A stretch of DNA of 64,000 nucleotides from assembly GCF_001718695.1 (NCBI RefSeq), contig NZ_CP013421.1, positions 62,001-126,000 on the forward strand, in the 5' to 3' direction. The translations under genes and the position numbers were made by a program. Of this stretch, positions 56,203 through 64,000 are shown one piece after another. Under the pieces are notes generated by a model. That model was not told where the DNA came from. It searched no databases and saw nothing but the letters and a program-made list of their open reading frames with translations. The stretch is from Burkholderia ubonensis. Its GTDB lineage: Bacteria; Pseudomonadota; Gammaproteobacteria; Burkholderiales; Burkholderiaceae. The first letter of the stretch is position 1; every line of letters begins with the position of its first letter.

Positions 56203-56652
56203 ATGACGCAGCCAACGTTTGCATACGACGATGTGTTCGAACGTGCACTGATGCGCTTGCTCGATCCGTCGAGAGGCGCCGGCGCGTGCGATGGCGTGGC
56301 CGACGCGGCAGCGCGGCGCACGCGGCGCGGGGCGACCGGCGACGTTGCGACCGACGCGGCCGACATGACGGCACCTGCGGCCGTCAAGATCAGGATCGTC
56401 GAGATTCTGTCGGCGACGTCGGTCAGTGTGCGCTGGAGCGATCCGCGATTCGGGCATTTCGGCGAACAGGTATGGCGCTGCGTGACCGCGCGGATGGCGT
56501 CGCGCTGCGTGCTGACCGGTGTGCCGATCCATTGCGGCGACCGTGTGTACCGCCCGCAGGGGCGCGGCCGTACCGTGCCGTGCAACTGGGACAGGATGAT
56601 CCACGCGGCGGCCGTCGCGCCGGGCATTTCGTGCATGTCGGACGGTCAGTGA
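56203..56652 (+). CDS. DUF3331 family protein
   Basis: A 149-residue protein with the DUF3331 core: IRIVEILSATSVSVRWSDPR, ARMASRCVLTGVPIHCGDRV and YRPQGRGRTVPCNWDRMI (about 60-140). The three cysteines may bind metal. The family is nearly restricted to Burkholderia and relatives and has no known function. The ATG at 56203 is chosen because the frame upstream is not conserved in composition. It stands between two signalling genes. Confidence 0.85.
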   Translation: MTQPTFAYDDVFERALMRLLDPSRGAGACDGVADAAARRTRRGATGDVATDAADMTAPAAVKIRIVEILSATSVSVRWSDPRFGHFGEQVWRCVTARMASRCVLTGVPIHCGDRVYRPQGRGRTVPCNWDRMIHAAAVAPGISCMSDGQ

Positions 56653-56789
56653 CGCACGAGGGACCGCGGCCGGTATCGCACACTTCCACCTGGGCATGAC
56701 CGTCGCGGCAGCGCGCCGACGATACGTTGCCCGAAATCCGGTTGCGTTCCCGGCCCGGCCGGCGAGCGTGGCGTCACGCGAGACATGCT

Positions 56790-57158
56790 GTGCACGACAA
56801 GACGGTTTGCATCATCGACGATGAAATGGCGGTAAGGCAGTCGCTGGAATCGCTCGTGCGCTCGATGGGCGTGCGCGTGATGTTGTACGCGTCGGCCGAA
56901 GCGTTTCTCGCGCACGGAAGCGGCGCGCCGTTGCACTGCATCGTATGCGATATCCAGATGCCCGGTATGTCGGGCATCGAACTGCTCGCGTGCCTGCGCG
57001 CGCGTTGCTGCGACGTGCCGTTCATCTTCGTGACCGCGCATCTGAGCGCGCGGCGGCTGGGCGACGCGCAACGCCTCGGCGCATTGTGCGTGCTGGAGAA
57101 GCCGTTCGATCCGGGGGAACTCGTGCAGCGGCTGATGTGGGCGCTCGCGGGTTGCTGA
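56790..57158 (+). CDS. Stand-alone response regulator receiver
   Basis: A 122-residue receiver domain. It has VCIIDDEMAVRQSLESLV, phospho-Asp in CIVCDIQMPGMSGIELL (about residue 56), Thr in IFVTAHLS and Lys in VLEKPFDPGEL (about 104). The first strand and SMGVRVMLYAS resemble FixJ receivers, including the one at 53745. The start is a GTG (56790); a TTG upstream is possible. With no output domain, it may be a phosphate sink or shuttle for the nearby kinase. Confidence 0.85.
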   Translation: MHDKTVCIIDDEMAVRQSLESLVRSMGVRVMLYASAEAFLAHGSGAPLHCIVCDIQMPGMSGIELLACLRARCCDVPFIFVTAHLSARRLGDAQRLGALCVLEKPFDPGELVQRLMWALAGC

Positions 57159-57450
57159 CAGGGCGGCAGCGGGACACCTTGACTGCGTGCATGCGCTCTG
57201 ACGGAGGTGCGTTGTGCCGCTTCCACCGTGGTCGCGATCCATTCGCCGGGACGCGTCGGCCGTGTTGCCGTGCAGCGTGCGAACCGGATGTGGGCCATAC
57301 CATCGCGATCGTACGGCGCCGACGAGGCGGCGGGCGCCGCCATAGCGAGCGCCGCCGATGCGCCGCTCGCGTCGTATCCGCCATGCTCCACGGCGACACA
57401 CTGCCGCGAGCGGCTGTCACTTTAGGCAACACGTGATCGGTGGCGCGCCG

Positions 57451-57897
57451 TCACGCGCGCGCCGCCTGCTGTGCTTCGAACATGCCGTGCAGAAGCTCGA
57501 GCGAGATCTCCGCGATCGGCGTGCCGTCGTCGCTCAGGATTTCATACAGCAGTTCACCGGGCCGCGGGCGCATGCTGAACAGCACGATGGCGTCCTCATC
57601 GCCGCCGCCTTCGCGATGCGGCGTCTCGCCCGCCGGCGTGATCGTGTAGCTGCCGGCCGGACGCGCTTCCCGCAGGCTGCCGTCGTGTTCGTAGATGCGG
57701 TGCTCGCCTTGCACGACGAACGTATGGTTCAGCGATGTATGGCGATGCGAAACGATCTGCCGGCCCGCATCGAACCTGAAGATCACATCGGCGATTCGCT
57801 GCTCCATGTCGACGTTCATGATGAAGAACGCGAAGTGCGGGAATTCGCCGAAGGGCTGCCAATCAATTGCGCTGGCGTCGAAATTGCTAACGGTCAT
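57451..57897 (-). CDS. Cupin domain protein
   Basis: A 148-residue single-domain cupin. The metal-binding motif 1 is IVSHRHTSLNHTFVVQGEHRIYE-like (two His near residue 60 followed by the Glu-containing strand), and motif 2 lies around PAGETPHREGGGDEDAIVLF (about 100-120). The fold could be an oxygenase, isomerase or sensor. AGGAGAC precedes the ATG at 57897. It is divergent from an AraC-family regulator that probably controls it. Confidence 0.85.
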   Translation of the reverse strand: MTVSNFDASAIDWQPFGEFPHFAFFIMNVDMEQRIADVIFRFDAGRQIVSHRHTSLNHTFVVQGEHRIYEHDGSLREARPAGSYTITPAGETPHREGGGDEDAIVLFSMRPRPGELLYEILSDDGTPIAEISLELLHGMFEAQQAARA

Positions 57898-58033
57898 GCG
57901 TCTGTCTCCTGAATGGATCATGTTCGTTTCCTTGGGGTGGGGCGGAAACGTCCCATCAAGATATGCGCCGGATCGCACCCACACTTGCCATTTCGCGCCA
58001 CGTGCCGATGCGGTGGTTCACCGGATCGGCGCG

Positions 58034-59005
58034 ATGTCGGCTGTAGGCCTGACGCGCGCGCGGTCGATGGGGCCGCTGGTCGAGGCCGTGGTGCAATGCG
58101 GCGCATCGGTCGAGCGCCTGTTCGCGCGGGCCGGCTTGCCGTCGCGATTGATCGACGACCCGGACCATCTGATTCCGCTGCGGGACCAGTTGGCACTGGT
58201 CGAGCACGCGCGGCGCGAGCTCGGCGATGCGACGTTGCCGGTGCGGCTGTCGTCGGACGGCGGCGTGAACGTCCTCGGACCGTTCGCGGCGCTGCTGCGG
58301 ACCACGGCGACGCTCGGCGACGCGATCGACTGCGCGAGCCGTCTGATTAACCGTGCGCTGCAGACGGCCACGAAGATGCAGATCGCCCGGCACGGTCGCG
58401 ACGCGCGCTGGACCTACCATGTCGCCGAGCCGGTCGAATTCGGCCGGCAGGCGAACGAACTGCTGGCGCTCGGCTATATGCGCGACCTGGTGCGGATGTT
58501 CGTCGGCAAGGACTGGCAGCCCGAGTTCCTGGTGATGCCGGGCGAGCTGATGGCGCAGGTGGCGGTCGAACAGGCATTGGGCGTGGGGATCGCGCGCGGC
58601 GCAGTGGCCACGCTCGCCATGCCGATGGAGCTGCTCGACGCGCCGAATCCGATGCGCACAACCGGCCCGCTGCGCATTCCGCCGTCGCTGCCGGACGAGG
58701 ACGACTTCGTCGGTACCGTGACCGAATTGGTTCGTACCAGCACGTTGCTGGACCAACAGGCGCGCGTCGACTGGGTAGCGAAACGGCTCGACATATCGAG
58801 CCGAACCCTGCAGCGGCAGTTGGCGATGCACGGGCGCGATTTCCGGACGATTCGTCAGGCGGTTTCCTGTGAACGGGCGCACGCGCTGCTCGCAGCCGGG
58901 ATGCGCGTGACCGAGATCGCGTATGAACTCGGCTACAGCGATCCCGCGCATTTTTCGCGCGCGTTTCGCGCGTGGACCGGTCGGCCCCCGCAGCGGTGGC
59001 GGTAG
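58034..59005 (+). CDS. AraC family transcriptional regulator
   Basis: A 323-residue regulator with the Arabinose_bd-type N-terminal domain of the OruR/ArgR-like group (about 10-190) and a C-terminal AraC HTH (about 225-320): VDWVAKRLDISSRTLQRQLA and VTEIAYELGYSDPAHFSRAF. The terminal WTGRPPQRWR is characteristic. The start ATG at 58034 begins the conserved domain; the frame is open upstream through the neighbouring cupin gene on the other strand. It is divergent from the cupin gene. Confidence 0.9.
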   Translation: MSAVGLTRARSMGPLVEAVVQCGASVERLFARAGLPSRLIDDPDHLIPLRDQLALVEHARRELGDATLPVRLSSDGGVNVLGPFAALLRTTATLGDAIDCASRLINRALQTATKMQIARHGRDARWTYHVAEPVEFGRQANELLALGYMRDLVRMFVGKDWQPEFLVMPGELMAQVAVEQALGVGIARGAVATLAMPMELLDAPNPMRTTGPLRIPPSLPDEDDFVGTVTELVRTSTLLDQQARVDWVAKRLDISSRTLQRQLAMHGRDFRTIRQAVSCERAHALLAAGMRVTEIAYELGYSDPAHFSRAFRAWTGRPPQRWR

Positions 59006-59223
59006 CGCCGCATTGGCAGTGCGTCGAGGCCGGGATCGCGAACGCGGAAATTCAGCACAGCCGCGTGCTTCGGAGGCGATACGACGGGGAACAGATCGCG
59101 GCCACCGTCGATGCAGAGAACGCGCGCATGTCCGTGGTGAATCCGGTCAACCAGTTCGGGATATGCGTAACTGCGTTTGCCGAACGGTGCGGCTCGATTC
59201 GCTCGCGTGCCGGTTCCCTGCGC

Positions 59224-60120
59224 CTAGCCCGGCCCATCGCTGGCGGCGGCAAGCAGCGGTACGACCAGATCGCTGATCGGCGTCGGAATGCCGTGAGATC
59301 GACCGAATCGCTGCACGACGCCGTTCCGGCAATCCCATTCGAGCGGGTGACCGTGCTGCCGGTCGGCGAGAATGGACGTGCCCAGATCGGGCGGATAGCC
59401 CTGAAATGCATCGACGATTTCCTGCGGCACGTCGTCGCCGAGCTTCGCCCCTTCCGCGCGGGCGACCGTCAGACATTCGCGCAGATAGGCGAGCGACAGA
59501 TCGGCGATGTCGCTTCGCGCGTACATTCCGGCGCGACGGCCGGTCAGCACCATGAGCCCCGCGACCGCGTTCTGCAGCAGCTTGCGCCACGCGAGCGAGA
59601 TGAAATCCTCGGCGACCTCGACCGAGCAGCGCGTGCCGCGCAAGGCCGACACCACCACGCTGCTCGCCGGCGTATCGGGCACGGTGAGACGCGGCGCGGC
59701 GCGCAGCCACACCGACGCGCCCGACTCGCGTTGCGCCGGAAACCAGACCACCGACGGCACGACCGTCGCGCCCGCCGCATACGGGGCGAAGGCGGCTTGC
59801 TGCTCGACGCCGTTCTGCAACACGCAAACGACGGAGTTCGTATCGCTGAGCGCGGCGAGCCATGGTGCGGCGCTCGCCACCTGGGTCGACTTCACCGCGA
59901 CGAACACGAGATCGAACCGTTCGCGGATCGCATGCGGATCGGTGATGACGGGCCCCGGCACGACGATCTCGCCGCCATCGAAGCGCAATTTCAGTTGCGC
60001 GTGCGCCGAGCGGCCGCAGATCGCCGGCGTGCGGCCGGCTTCGTGAAGCGCGGCGGCGATGGTGGTTCCGATCGCGCCCGGGCCCACGACGGCGATGGTT
60101 GGATGGTCACGCTTGGTCAT
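59224..60120 (-). CDS. Ketopantoate reductase (PanE/ApbA) family protein
   Basis: A 298-residue NADPH-dependent reductase. The nucleotide motif is IAVVGPGAIGTTIAAALHEA (about 9-28), VFVAVKSTQ and LQNGVEQQ are the next conserved blocks, and the catalytic Lys is in LAWRKLLQNAVAGLMVLTG (about 178). SILADRQHGHPLEWDCRNG (about 245-263) holds the substrate Glu region. Secondary PanE homologues often reduce other 2-oxo acids. It overlaps the MFS gene (ATGA) and is the second gene of that operon. Confidence 0.9.
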   Translation of the reverse strand: MTKRDHPTIAVVGPGAIGTTIAAALHEAGRTPAICGRSAHAQLKLRFDGGEIVVPGPVITDPHAIRERFDLVFVAVKSTQVASAAPWLAALSDTNSVVCVLQNGVEQQAAFAPYAAGATVVPSVVWFPAQRESGASVWLRAAPRLTVPDTPASSVVVSALRGTRCSVEVAEDFISLAWRKLLQNAVAGLMVLTGRRAGMYARSDIADLSLAYLRECLTVARAEGAKLGDDVPQEIVDAFQGYPPDLGTSILADRQHGHPLEWDCRNGVVQRFGRSHGIPTPISDLVVPLLAAASDGPG

Positions 60121-61337
60121 CGTGTTCCTCCTGATTGGTCATGCGCCAGATGCGGACGCAGTGCGACGGCGAACGGAAAAATCGCCAGCGCGGTCAATGC
60201 GGTGGCATAGGTCGCGGCGCGCACGCCGATCGCGTCGCCGAGGAAGCCGTAGAGCACCGGCGAAAGCGCGCCCGATGCAATCGTCCCCGTGTAGAAGATC
60301 GCGAAAGCGCGCTCGGTGCGGTCGGGTGACGACATCTCCGGAACGGTTCCGTACAGCACCGACGATGTGCCGTTGAGCATCATGCCGAGGATCGGCAGCA
60401 GCACCATGGTAAGCGTCAACGGCAGATACATCACCGCGACGATGCACGCGGCCGTCCCGCCTTCCGTGAGCAGCACCGTGGTCACCACGCCGGTGCGCGC
60501 GCCGAGCCAGCCGCACATGAATTTGCCGGCCGCCCCGCCGATGAAGACGAGCGCGAGCGCCGTGCCGACGAGTGGCGGCGACACGCCCTTTGCGTTGAGC
60601 AGGAACGGTAGAAACGTGAGCAAGCCCATGCGTACGGCCGTATCGAGCACGCCGATCGAGAACAGCGCGCGGAATCCGCTTCCCACGGCGCCGTCGCGGC
60701 GAGCCGGCGCCGCGGCGCCGGCCGTCACGTCGCGAGCCGCCGACGGCACCGCGGGAAACGACGACGCGATGACCGCGGCGAGTACGCAGCCTAATCCGGC
60801 GACGATCCACAGCGCGTGACGCCACGGCATCATCGTCGCGAACAGCGAAATGGCCGCCGGCAGCGCGGATTTCCCCAGATCGCCCGAAAAGTTGTAGATA
60901 CCGAGCGGGCCTCTCGCGTCGCGCCCATAGCTGCGCGACACGGCCGCCGATGCAATCGGATGCTGCGTGCTCGACCCGACACCCGAAAGCGCCAAGGCCG
61001 CGGACAAACCGAGCAGCCCGCCCGACATCCCCGCCAGCGCATAGCCCAGCGCGGCCAGCAGCGTGCCGACGGCGAGCGTGGCGCGACTGCCGAAGCGTTC
61101 CGCGAGACGCCCCACAGGCAATTGCAGCGTCGCCATCGTGCCGGCATAGACGCCGCGCACGATCGCGAGTGCGGCGAAGTCGAGCCCGAACTCCGCCTGC
61201 CACACCGGCAGCAAGGCGTAAATCATGTCCGTATAGCCGTCGTGCAATGCGTGCGCAATGCACGATAGCCACAGCACGCGCGGCCGCGATTGCGCAGCGG
61301 CCGCGGCCATCGGAGGGGAAAAATCCGGCAAGCGCAT
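60117..61337 (-). CDS. MFS transporter
   Basis: A 406-residue transporter with about twelve hydrophobic helices. The N-terminus WLSCIAHALHDGYTDMIYAL and the motif-A-like loop PVGRLAERFGSRATLAVG (about 73-90) are visible; GGAAGKFMCGWLGARTGVV lies in the second half. It resembles the fosmidomycin-resistance type group. It is first in a two-gene operon with the PanE-like reductase, so it may carry the related 2-oxo or hydroxy acid. A divergent LysR gene probably regulates the pair. Confidence 0.9.
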   Translation of the reverse strand: MRLPDFSPPMAAAAAQSRPRVLWLSCIAHALHDGYTDMIYALLPVWQAEFGLDFAALAIVRGVYAGTMATLQLPVGRLAERFGSRATLAVGTLLAALGYALAGMSGGLLGLSAALALSGVGSSTQHPIASAAVSRSYGRDARGPLGIYNFSGDLGKSALPAAISLFATMMPWRHALWIVAGLGCVLAAVIASSFPAVPSAARDVTAGAAAPARRDGAVGSGFRALFSIGVLDTAVRMGLLTFLPFLLNAKGVSPPLVGTALALVFIGGAAGKFMCGWLGARTGVVTTVLLTEGGTAACIVAVMYLPLTLTMVLLPILGMMLNGTSSVLYGTVPEMSSPDRTERAFAIFYTGTIASGALSPVLYGFLGDAIGVRAATYATALTALAIFPFAVALRPHLAHDQSGGTR

Positions 61338-61417
61338 CGTGGTTCTCTCCGTACGCGAGGGAGGTGGGAGCCGCTCGTAGTGTCGATTTCAGCCTCGCCA
61401 TGCGAATTCTATGACCG

Positions 61418-61442
61418 AGCTCAATGGCATTTCAATTGAGCT
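61418..61442. promoter_or_regulatory. LysR-type operator: AGCTCAAT inverted repeat
   Basis: Arms AGCTCAAT (61418-61425) and ATTGAGCT (61435-61442) are perfect reverse complements around a 9-base spacer, containing a T-N11-A core, the usual LysR-binding form. It lies 34 bp upstream of the LysR start and 81 bp upstream of the MFS start, in the divergent promoter region. Confidence 0.72.
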
Positions 61443-61475
61443 AAAATCGCGCCATTGGAGAGAAAAAGTCACGTC

Positions 61476-62411
61476 ATGGGCGGAATCGGAGAAATTGCGA
61501 AGTATCGGGACGAGCTGCCGCCGCTCAATGCGCTGCGCGCGTTCGACGCGGTCGCGCGGCACGGCAGCTTCGCGGGCGCCGCGGTCGAACTGCACGTCAC
61601 CCACTGGGCCGTAGGAAAGCAGATCCGCTTGCTGGAAGACTGGTTCGGCCGCCCGTTGTTCGACCGTCGGCCGCGCGGCGTCGTGCTGACCGACGACGGC
61701 GCCGCGTTGCTCGGCGACGTCAGCAGTGCGTTCGAGCGCCTCGGGACTGCGGCTGTGCGGCTGCGCCAGCACGCATCGACGCAGCGGATATCAGGCGTCG
61801 TGCGGGTGAACGTGCCGATGAGCTTCGCGTTTTGCTGGCTGCTGCCGCGGCTCGCCGATTTCCATGCGCGTTACCCCGACATCGACGTGCGGGTGTCGAC
61901 GACATCGCGCAAGCTGCGCTATGTCGCCGACGCGTTCGATATCGGTGTCCGGTCCGGTGCAGAGGAAGGCGCGAGCGTGGTGTCGCGATCGTTGATGGCC
62001 GACTTGCGTGTGCCGGCGTGCGATCCCGCATTGTTGCGTCAGCATCCGATCCAGAGCGTGACCGACCTGCGCCATCACACGCTGCTGCATTCGGCCACCA
62101 CGCGCTCTGCATGGTCGCACTGGTTGAAGGCGGCCGGCGCTGCCGATCTGCGGGCGGCGCGCCACGTTGAATTCGATCACGTGAATCTTCAGCTCTGCGC
62201 GGCCGTCGAGGGCCTTGGCGTGGCACTGGCGTCGCTGCCGCTGATCGGTCGCGATCTCGCCGAGGGGCGCCTCGTGTGTCCGCTTGCGGCGCCGATATGG
62301 CGCGCCGACGACTACATGCTGGTGACGAATGCCGATCGCGGCGCGGATCCGGCGGTAGCCGCGTTCGAGCAATGGATCGAGCGCATGGCGGGCCGCGACG
62401 GCGGCGTGTGA
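61476..62411 (+). CDS. LysR family regulator (GcvA-like)
   Basis: A 311-residue regulator. The HTH domain includes LPPLNALRAFDAVARHGSFA and LHVTHWAVGKQIRLLEDWFG (about 13-60), followed by the GcvA-like cofactor domain (SGVVRVNVPMSFAFCWLLPR at about 108 on). Trp replaces the usual Ser/Ala in the recognition segment (THWAVGKQI), which is uncommon. The ATG at 61476 is preferred to a TTG seven codons earlier. It is divergent from the MFS-PanE operon, with an inverted repeat between. Confidence 0.9.
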   Translation: MGGIGEIAKYRDELPPLNALRAFDAVARHGSFAGAAVELHVTHWAVGKQIRLLEDWFGRPLFDRRPRGVVLTDDGAALLGDVSSAFERLGTAAVRLRQHASTQRISGVVRVNVPMSFAFCWLLPRLADFHARYPDIDVRVSTTSRKLRYVADAFDIGVRSGAEEGASVVSRSLMADLRVPACDPALLRQHPIQSVTDLRHHTLLHSATTRSAWSHWLKAAGAADLRAARHVEFDHVNLQLCAAVEGLGVALASLPLIGRDLAEGRLVCPLAAPIWRADDYMLVTNADRGADPAVAAFEQWIERMAGRDGGV

Positions 62412-62700
62412 CTGCCGGGTTGCTTGCAAATCAACCCCAGCTCTTCCATCAAGCGGCTGACCTTGAAGCGGCCAATCGTCGTACCTTCCTCGCGCATCAT
62501 GCCCATGATGCTGCGACTGCCGGCTGAGCTTCGACTCTCGATGAACAGCTCGCGTACCCGGCTACGCAGTGCCATTCGCTCGGCATCAACACGTCGGGCT
62601 CGCCCTCGGTGGGCATACAGGCAGGACCGCGACACGTCGAATACCGCGCAGATCAGCTCGACCGATTCGCTTGCGCCAATCTGATCAATTACTTCGTACG
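62412..62700 (-). pseudogene. IS3-family transposase OrfB fragment
   Basis: The minus strand encodes TYEVIDQIGASESVELICAV, SRSSAGSRSIMGMMREEGTT and GRFKVSRLMEELGLICKQPG, the N-terminal helix-turn-helix region of an IS3-group OrfB. It breaks off at about 62412, one base after the LysR stop codon, and the catalytic DDE domain is absent. It is a different element from the IS3 fragment at 62938. Confidence 0.8.
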
Positions 62701-62797
62701 TTCGATGCCTTCCGACATCAAGAGCGCGGTAGCCTAATGGAATGGTCTGCCCCACCTCCTGCGCGATACTAGGCGCGTCCACCCTGGGAGAGCGACC

Positions 62798-62937
62798 ATG
62801 AACGATCACCGCGTCTATGTCATTGGCATTGATCTCGGCAAGAATTGGTTCCACCTCGTAGCGAACGACGAGCGAGGTACTGAACTATTCCGCAAGAAGC
62901 TCAACCGAGGCCAACTGGCAGAATTTGCGGTCACGGC
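62798..62937 (+). pseudogene. IS110-family transposase, N-terminal fragment
   Basis: From ATG at 62798 the reading is VYVIGIDLGKNWFHLVANDE, RGTELFRKKLNRGQLAEF, the start of the DEDD domain with its first Asp. At about 62937 it runs into an oppositely oriented IS3 fragment and continues in meaningless sequence to 63025. The typical IS110 leader (GGGAGAGCGACC) precedes the ATG. It belongs to a different element from the one at 6357-7880. Confidence 0.8.
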
Positions 62938-63193
62938 ACAGCGCCTCGACGCCCATGCGCTTCATCAGCGTGCGCACGCGACGGCGACCCACTTCATGGC
63001 CTTCCCGGCGCAACAGGCGCGCTAGCATCCGTGCTCCGGAAAACGGAAACTCCATGTGCTGTTCGTCGATTCGTCGCATCAGCAACCGATCGACCTCGCT
63101 GACCGGCTGCGGTCGGTAATACACGCTCGATCTCGCAATGCCAACCAGCCGCGTCTGTCGCGAAACCGGCAGCGCATGCGTACGGTCGATCAT
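62938..63193 (-). pseudogene. IS3-family OrfB fragment, truncated by an IS110 remnant
   Basis: ATG at 63193 overlaps the orfA stop (ATGA). The product reads MIDRTHALPVSRQTRLVGIA, SSVYYRPQPVSEVDRLLMRR and VRTLMKRMGVEALCR, then leaves the family sequence at the junction with the IS110 fragment near 62938. The DDE core is absent. Confidence 0.85.
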
Positions 63194-63500
63194 CGCTTTG
63201 CGCTCAGCAGTCCGGCCTTGCCGAGCGCTCCGGACAAAAAATGGTTCTCCAGTGTCAACTGGCCGATCTTCGCATGCAGCGTCTTCACATCTACCGGCGA
63301 TTCGTTCGATGCCGGGCCCGCTGCGCCGAACACATCCGCAGCGCGCTCCTGCAACTGCCGTTTCCATTCCGTGATCTGGTTCGGATGCACATCGAACTGC
63401 TGCGCCAGTTCGGCCAGCGTCTGCTCGCCTTTGACCGCTGCCAGCGCCAGCTTTGCTTTGAACGCCCCGCTGAGTGCGTCCGTCCGGTTCTCTTCGTCAT
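63190..63500 (-). pseudogene. IS3-family OrfA with frameshift
   Basis: ATG at 63500 gives MTKRTGRTHSA, after which a base is missing in a G run near 63467. In the shifted frame the family sequence continues (AFKAKLALAAVKGEQTLAEL, HPNQITEWKRQLQERAADVF) to the stop at 63190. The HTH of the IS3 OrfA is clear in the shifted frame. Non-functional as read. Confidence 0.78.
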
Positions 63501-63730
63501 TTCCTCGGTTCCTTTGCCAGCATTATCTCTGGCTCTGGCCCCGGCCAAACCACTTATCCGACTGTCCGAATTTGCGCGGCCACCTTTGGTCTGCGAGGTG
63601 ATGAACTGGCCCGCTCGCGACAAGTGCGGCGCGCAGAGTCTCGACGAGCACTTCTCGGTGAACTACATCGGCCGCCGCATTGCGCAGTTCGGCTGACACG
63701 TGCGCGGCACGTTCCACCCGAGCGCCCGCA
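63501..63730. other. Unassigned stretch between IS3 remnant and carbamoyltransferase
   Basis: About 230 bp. It should include the lost end of the IS3 element and host DNA, but no terminal repeat, target duplication or gene could be recognised. Open frames here have no family resemblance. Confidence 0.4.
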
Positions 63731-64000
63731 TCACCGTTTCTCGAGCAGCCGGTCGCCGATCCACAGCGCGTCGATGTCGTTGCGCGCGAAGCCGCGCAGC
63801 GCATCGGCCGGCGTCTCGACGAGCGGCTCGCCCGCGACGTTGAACGACGTATTGAGCAGCACCGGGATGCCGGCCACGCGTTCGAACGCGCGCAGCAACC
63901 GATGGAGATGCGGGTTGTCTTGCGGCGAAACGGTCTGCGGCCGCGCGGTGCCGTCGACGTGCGTGATCGCGGCGATGCGCGCGCGCCACTGCGGCCGGAC
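63731..64000 (-). CDS. Carbamoyltransferase (NodU/CmcH family), C-terminal part, runs off window
   Basis: The last 89 residues of a carbamoyltransferase are read on the minus strand from the window edge to the TGA at 63731. Family blocks: ITHVDGTARPQTVSPQDNPH, then FERVAGIPVLLNTSFNVAGE, PLVETPADALRGFARNDIDA and LWIGDRLLEKR at the end. The LNTSFNVAGEP motif is diagnostic of the C-terminal YrdC-like/carbamoyltransferase domain. The enzyme transfers a carbamoyl group from carbamoyl phosphate to a sugar or antibiotic hydroxyl; the substrate is unknown. The 5' end is outside the window. Confidence 0.88.
   Translation of the reverse strand, partial: VRPQWRARIAAITHVDGTARPQTVSPQDNPHLHRLLRAFERVAGIPVLLNTSFNVAGEPLVETPADALRGFARNDIDALWIGDRLLEKR

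Noticed and set aside
63241-63696. Plus-strand frame across the IS3 orfA fragment
   Set aside because: It is antisense to the OrfA pseudogene and ends in unassigned sequence without motifs.

Overview
The window looks like a replicon of a Burkholderia species, probably of the B. cepacia complex. The DNA is GC-rich with strong third-position GC bias. Family content fits too: a DUF3331 protein, DUF2934, DUF1275, a NodT-type RND-like/EmrAB tripartite pump and a manganese catalase with stress genes. The species call is an inference from composition and gene families; no rRNA or marker gene is present.

Layout. (1) 92-1906: a GAF-PAS-PAS-GGDEF diguanylate cyclase. (2) about 1987-9011: an insertion-sequence graveyard whose history can be read base by base. 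A decayed IS66 carries an intact ISL3 with an 8-bp target duplication. An IS5 element with CTAG duplications splits a small zinc-ribbon gene. An IS256 with an 8-bp duplication is itself split by an IS110 element. (3) 9179-30565: accessory stress and export genes: manganese catalase, EmrA-EmrB-NodT efflux pump, GNAT, HPr-like protein, PhnA, spermidine-synthase-like protein, RHH protein, DUF1275, small membrane proteins, HipBA (hipA frameshifted), Hmp flavohaemoglobin (frameshifted), MgtC, CBS, DUF2934, a MEDS hybrid histidine kinase, a Tat-signal SDR. (4) 30904-51814: a light/photo-oxidative-stress island. It holds CPD photolyase, a LitR-like MerR regulator, an FeS-type cryptochrome/(6-4) photolyase, an FAD oxidoreductase, an ECF sigma factor, GTP cyclohydrolase I, a second LitR-like protein that lacks the DNA-binding domain, a DUF2256 protein, and then a minus-strand operon of ECF sigma, anti-sigma, DUF1295, Cfa-like methyltransferase, lipocalin, FAD desaturase-like protein, DUF1365, second Cfa-like methyltransferase and chalcone-isomerase-like protein. 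A divergent lipocalin and a beta carbonic anhydrase follow. (5) 52208-62411: regulators (GlxA-type AraC, FixJ-type regulator, PAS histidine kinase, DUF3331, lone receiver, AraC) plus a cupin, a ketopantoate-reductase-like enzyme with an MFS transporter, and a divergent LysR regulator. (6) 62412-64000: IS3 and IS110 wreckage and the C-terminal end of a carbamoyltransferase.

How it may work together. The most coherent system is region 4. Both LitR-like genes share an almost identical promoter (24 of 28 bases, at the same distance from the start codon), so they should be co-regulated. The genes around them repair UV damage (photolyases), make pterin precursor (FolE) and remodel membrane lipids (two Cfa-like methyltransferases, FAD enzyme, DUF1365, DUF1295, lipocalins) under two paralogous ECF sigma factors, only one of which has an anti-sigma gene beside it. 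This resembles the light/singlet-oxygen regulons known in other proteobacteria; the HTH-less LitR paralogue is the least expected part.
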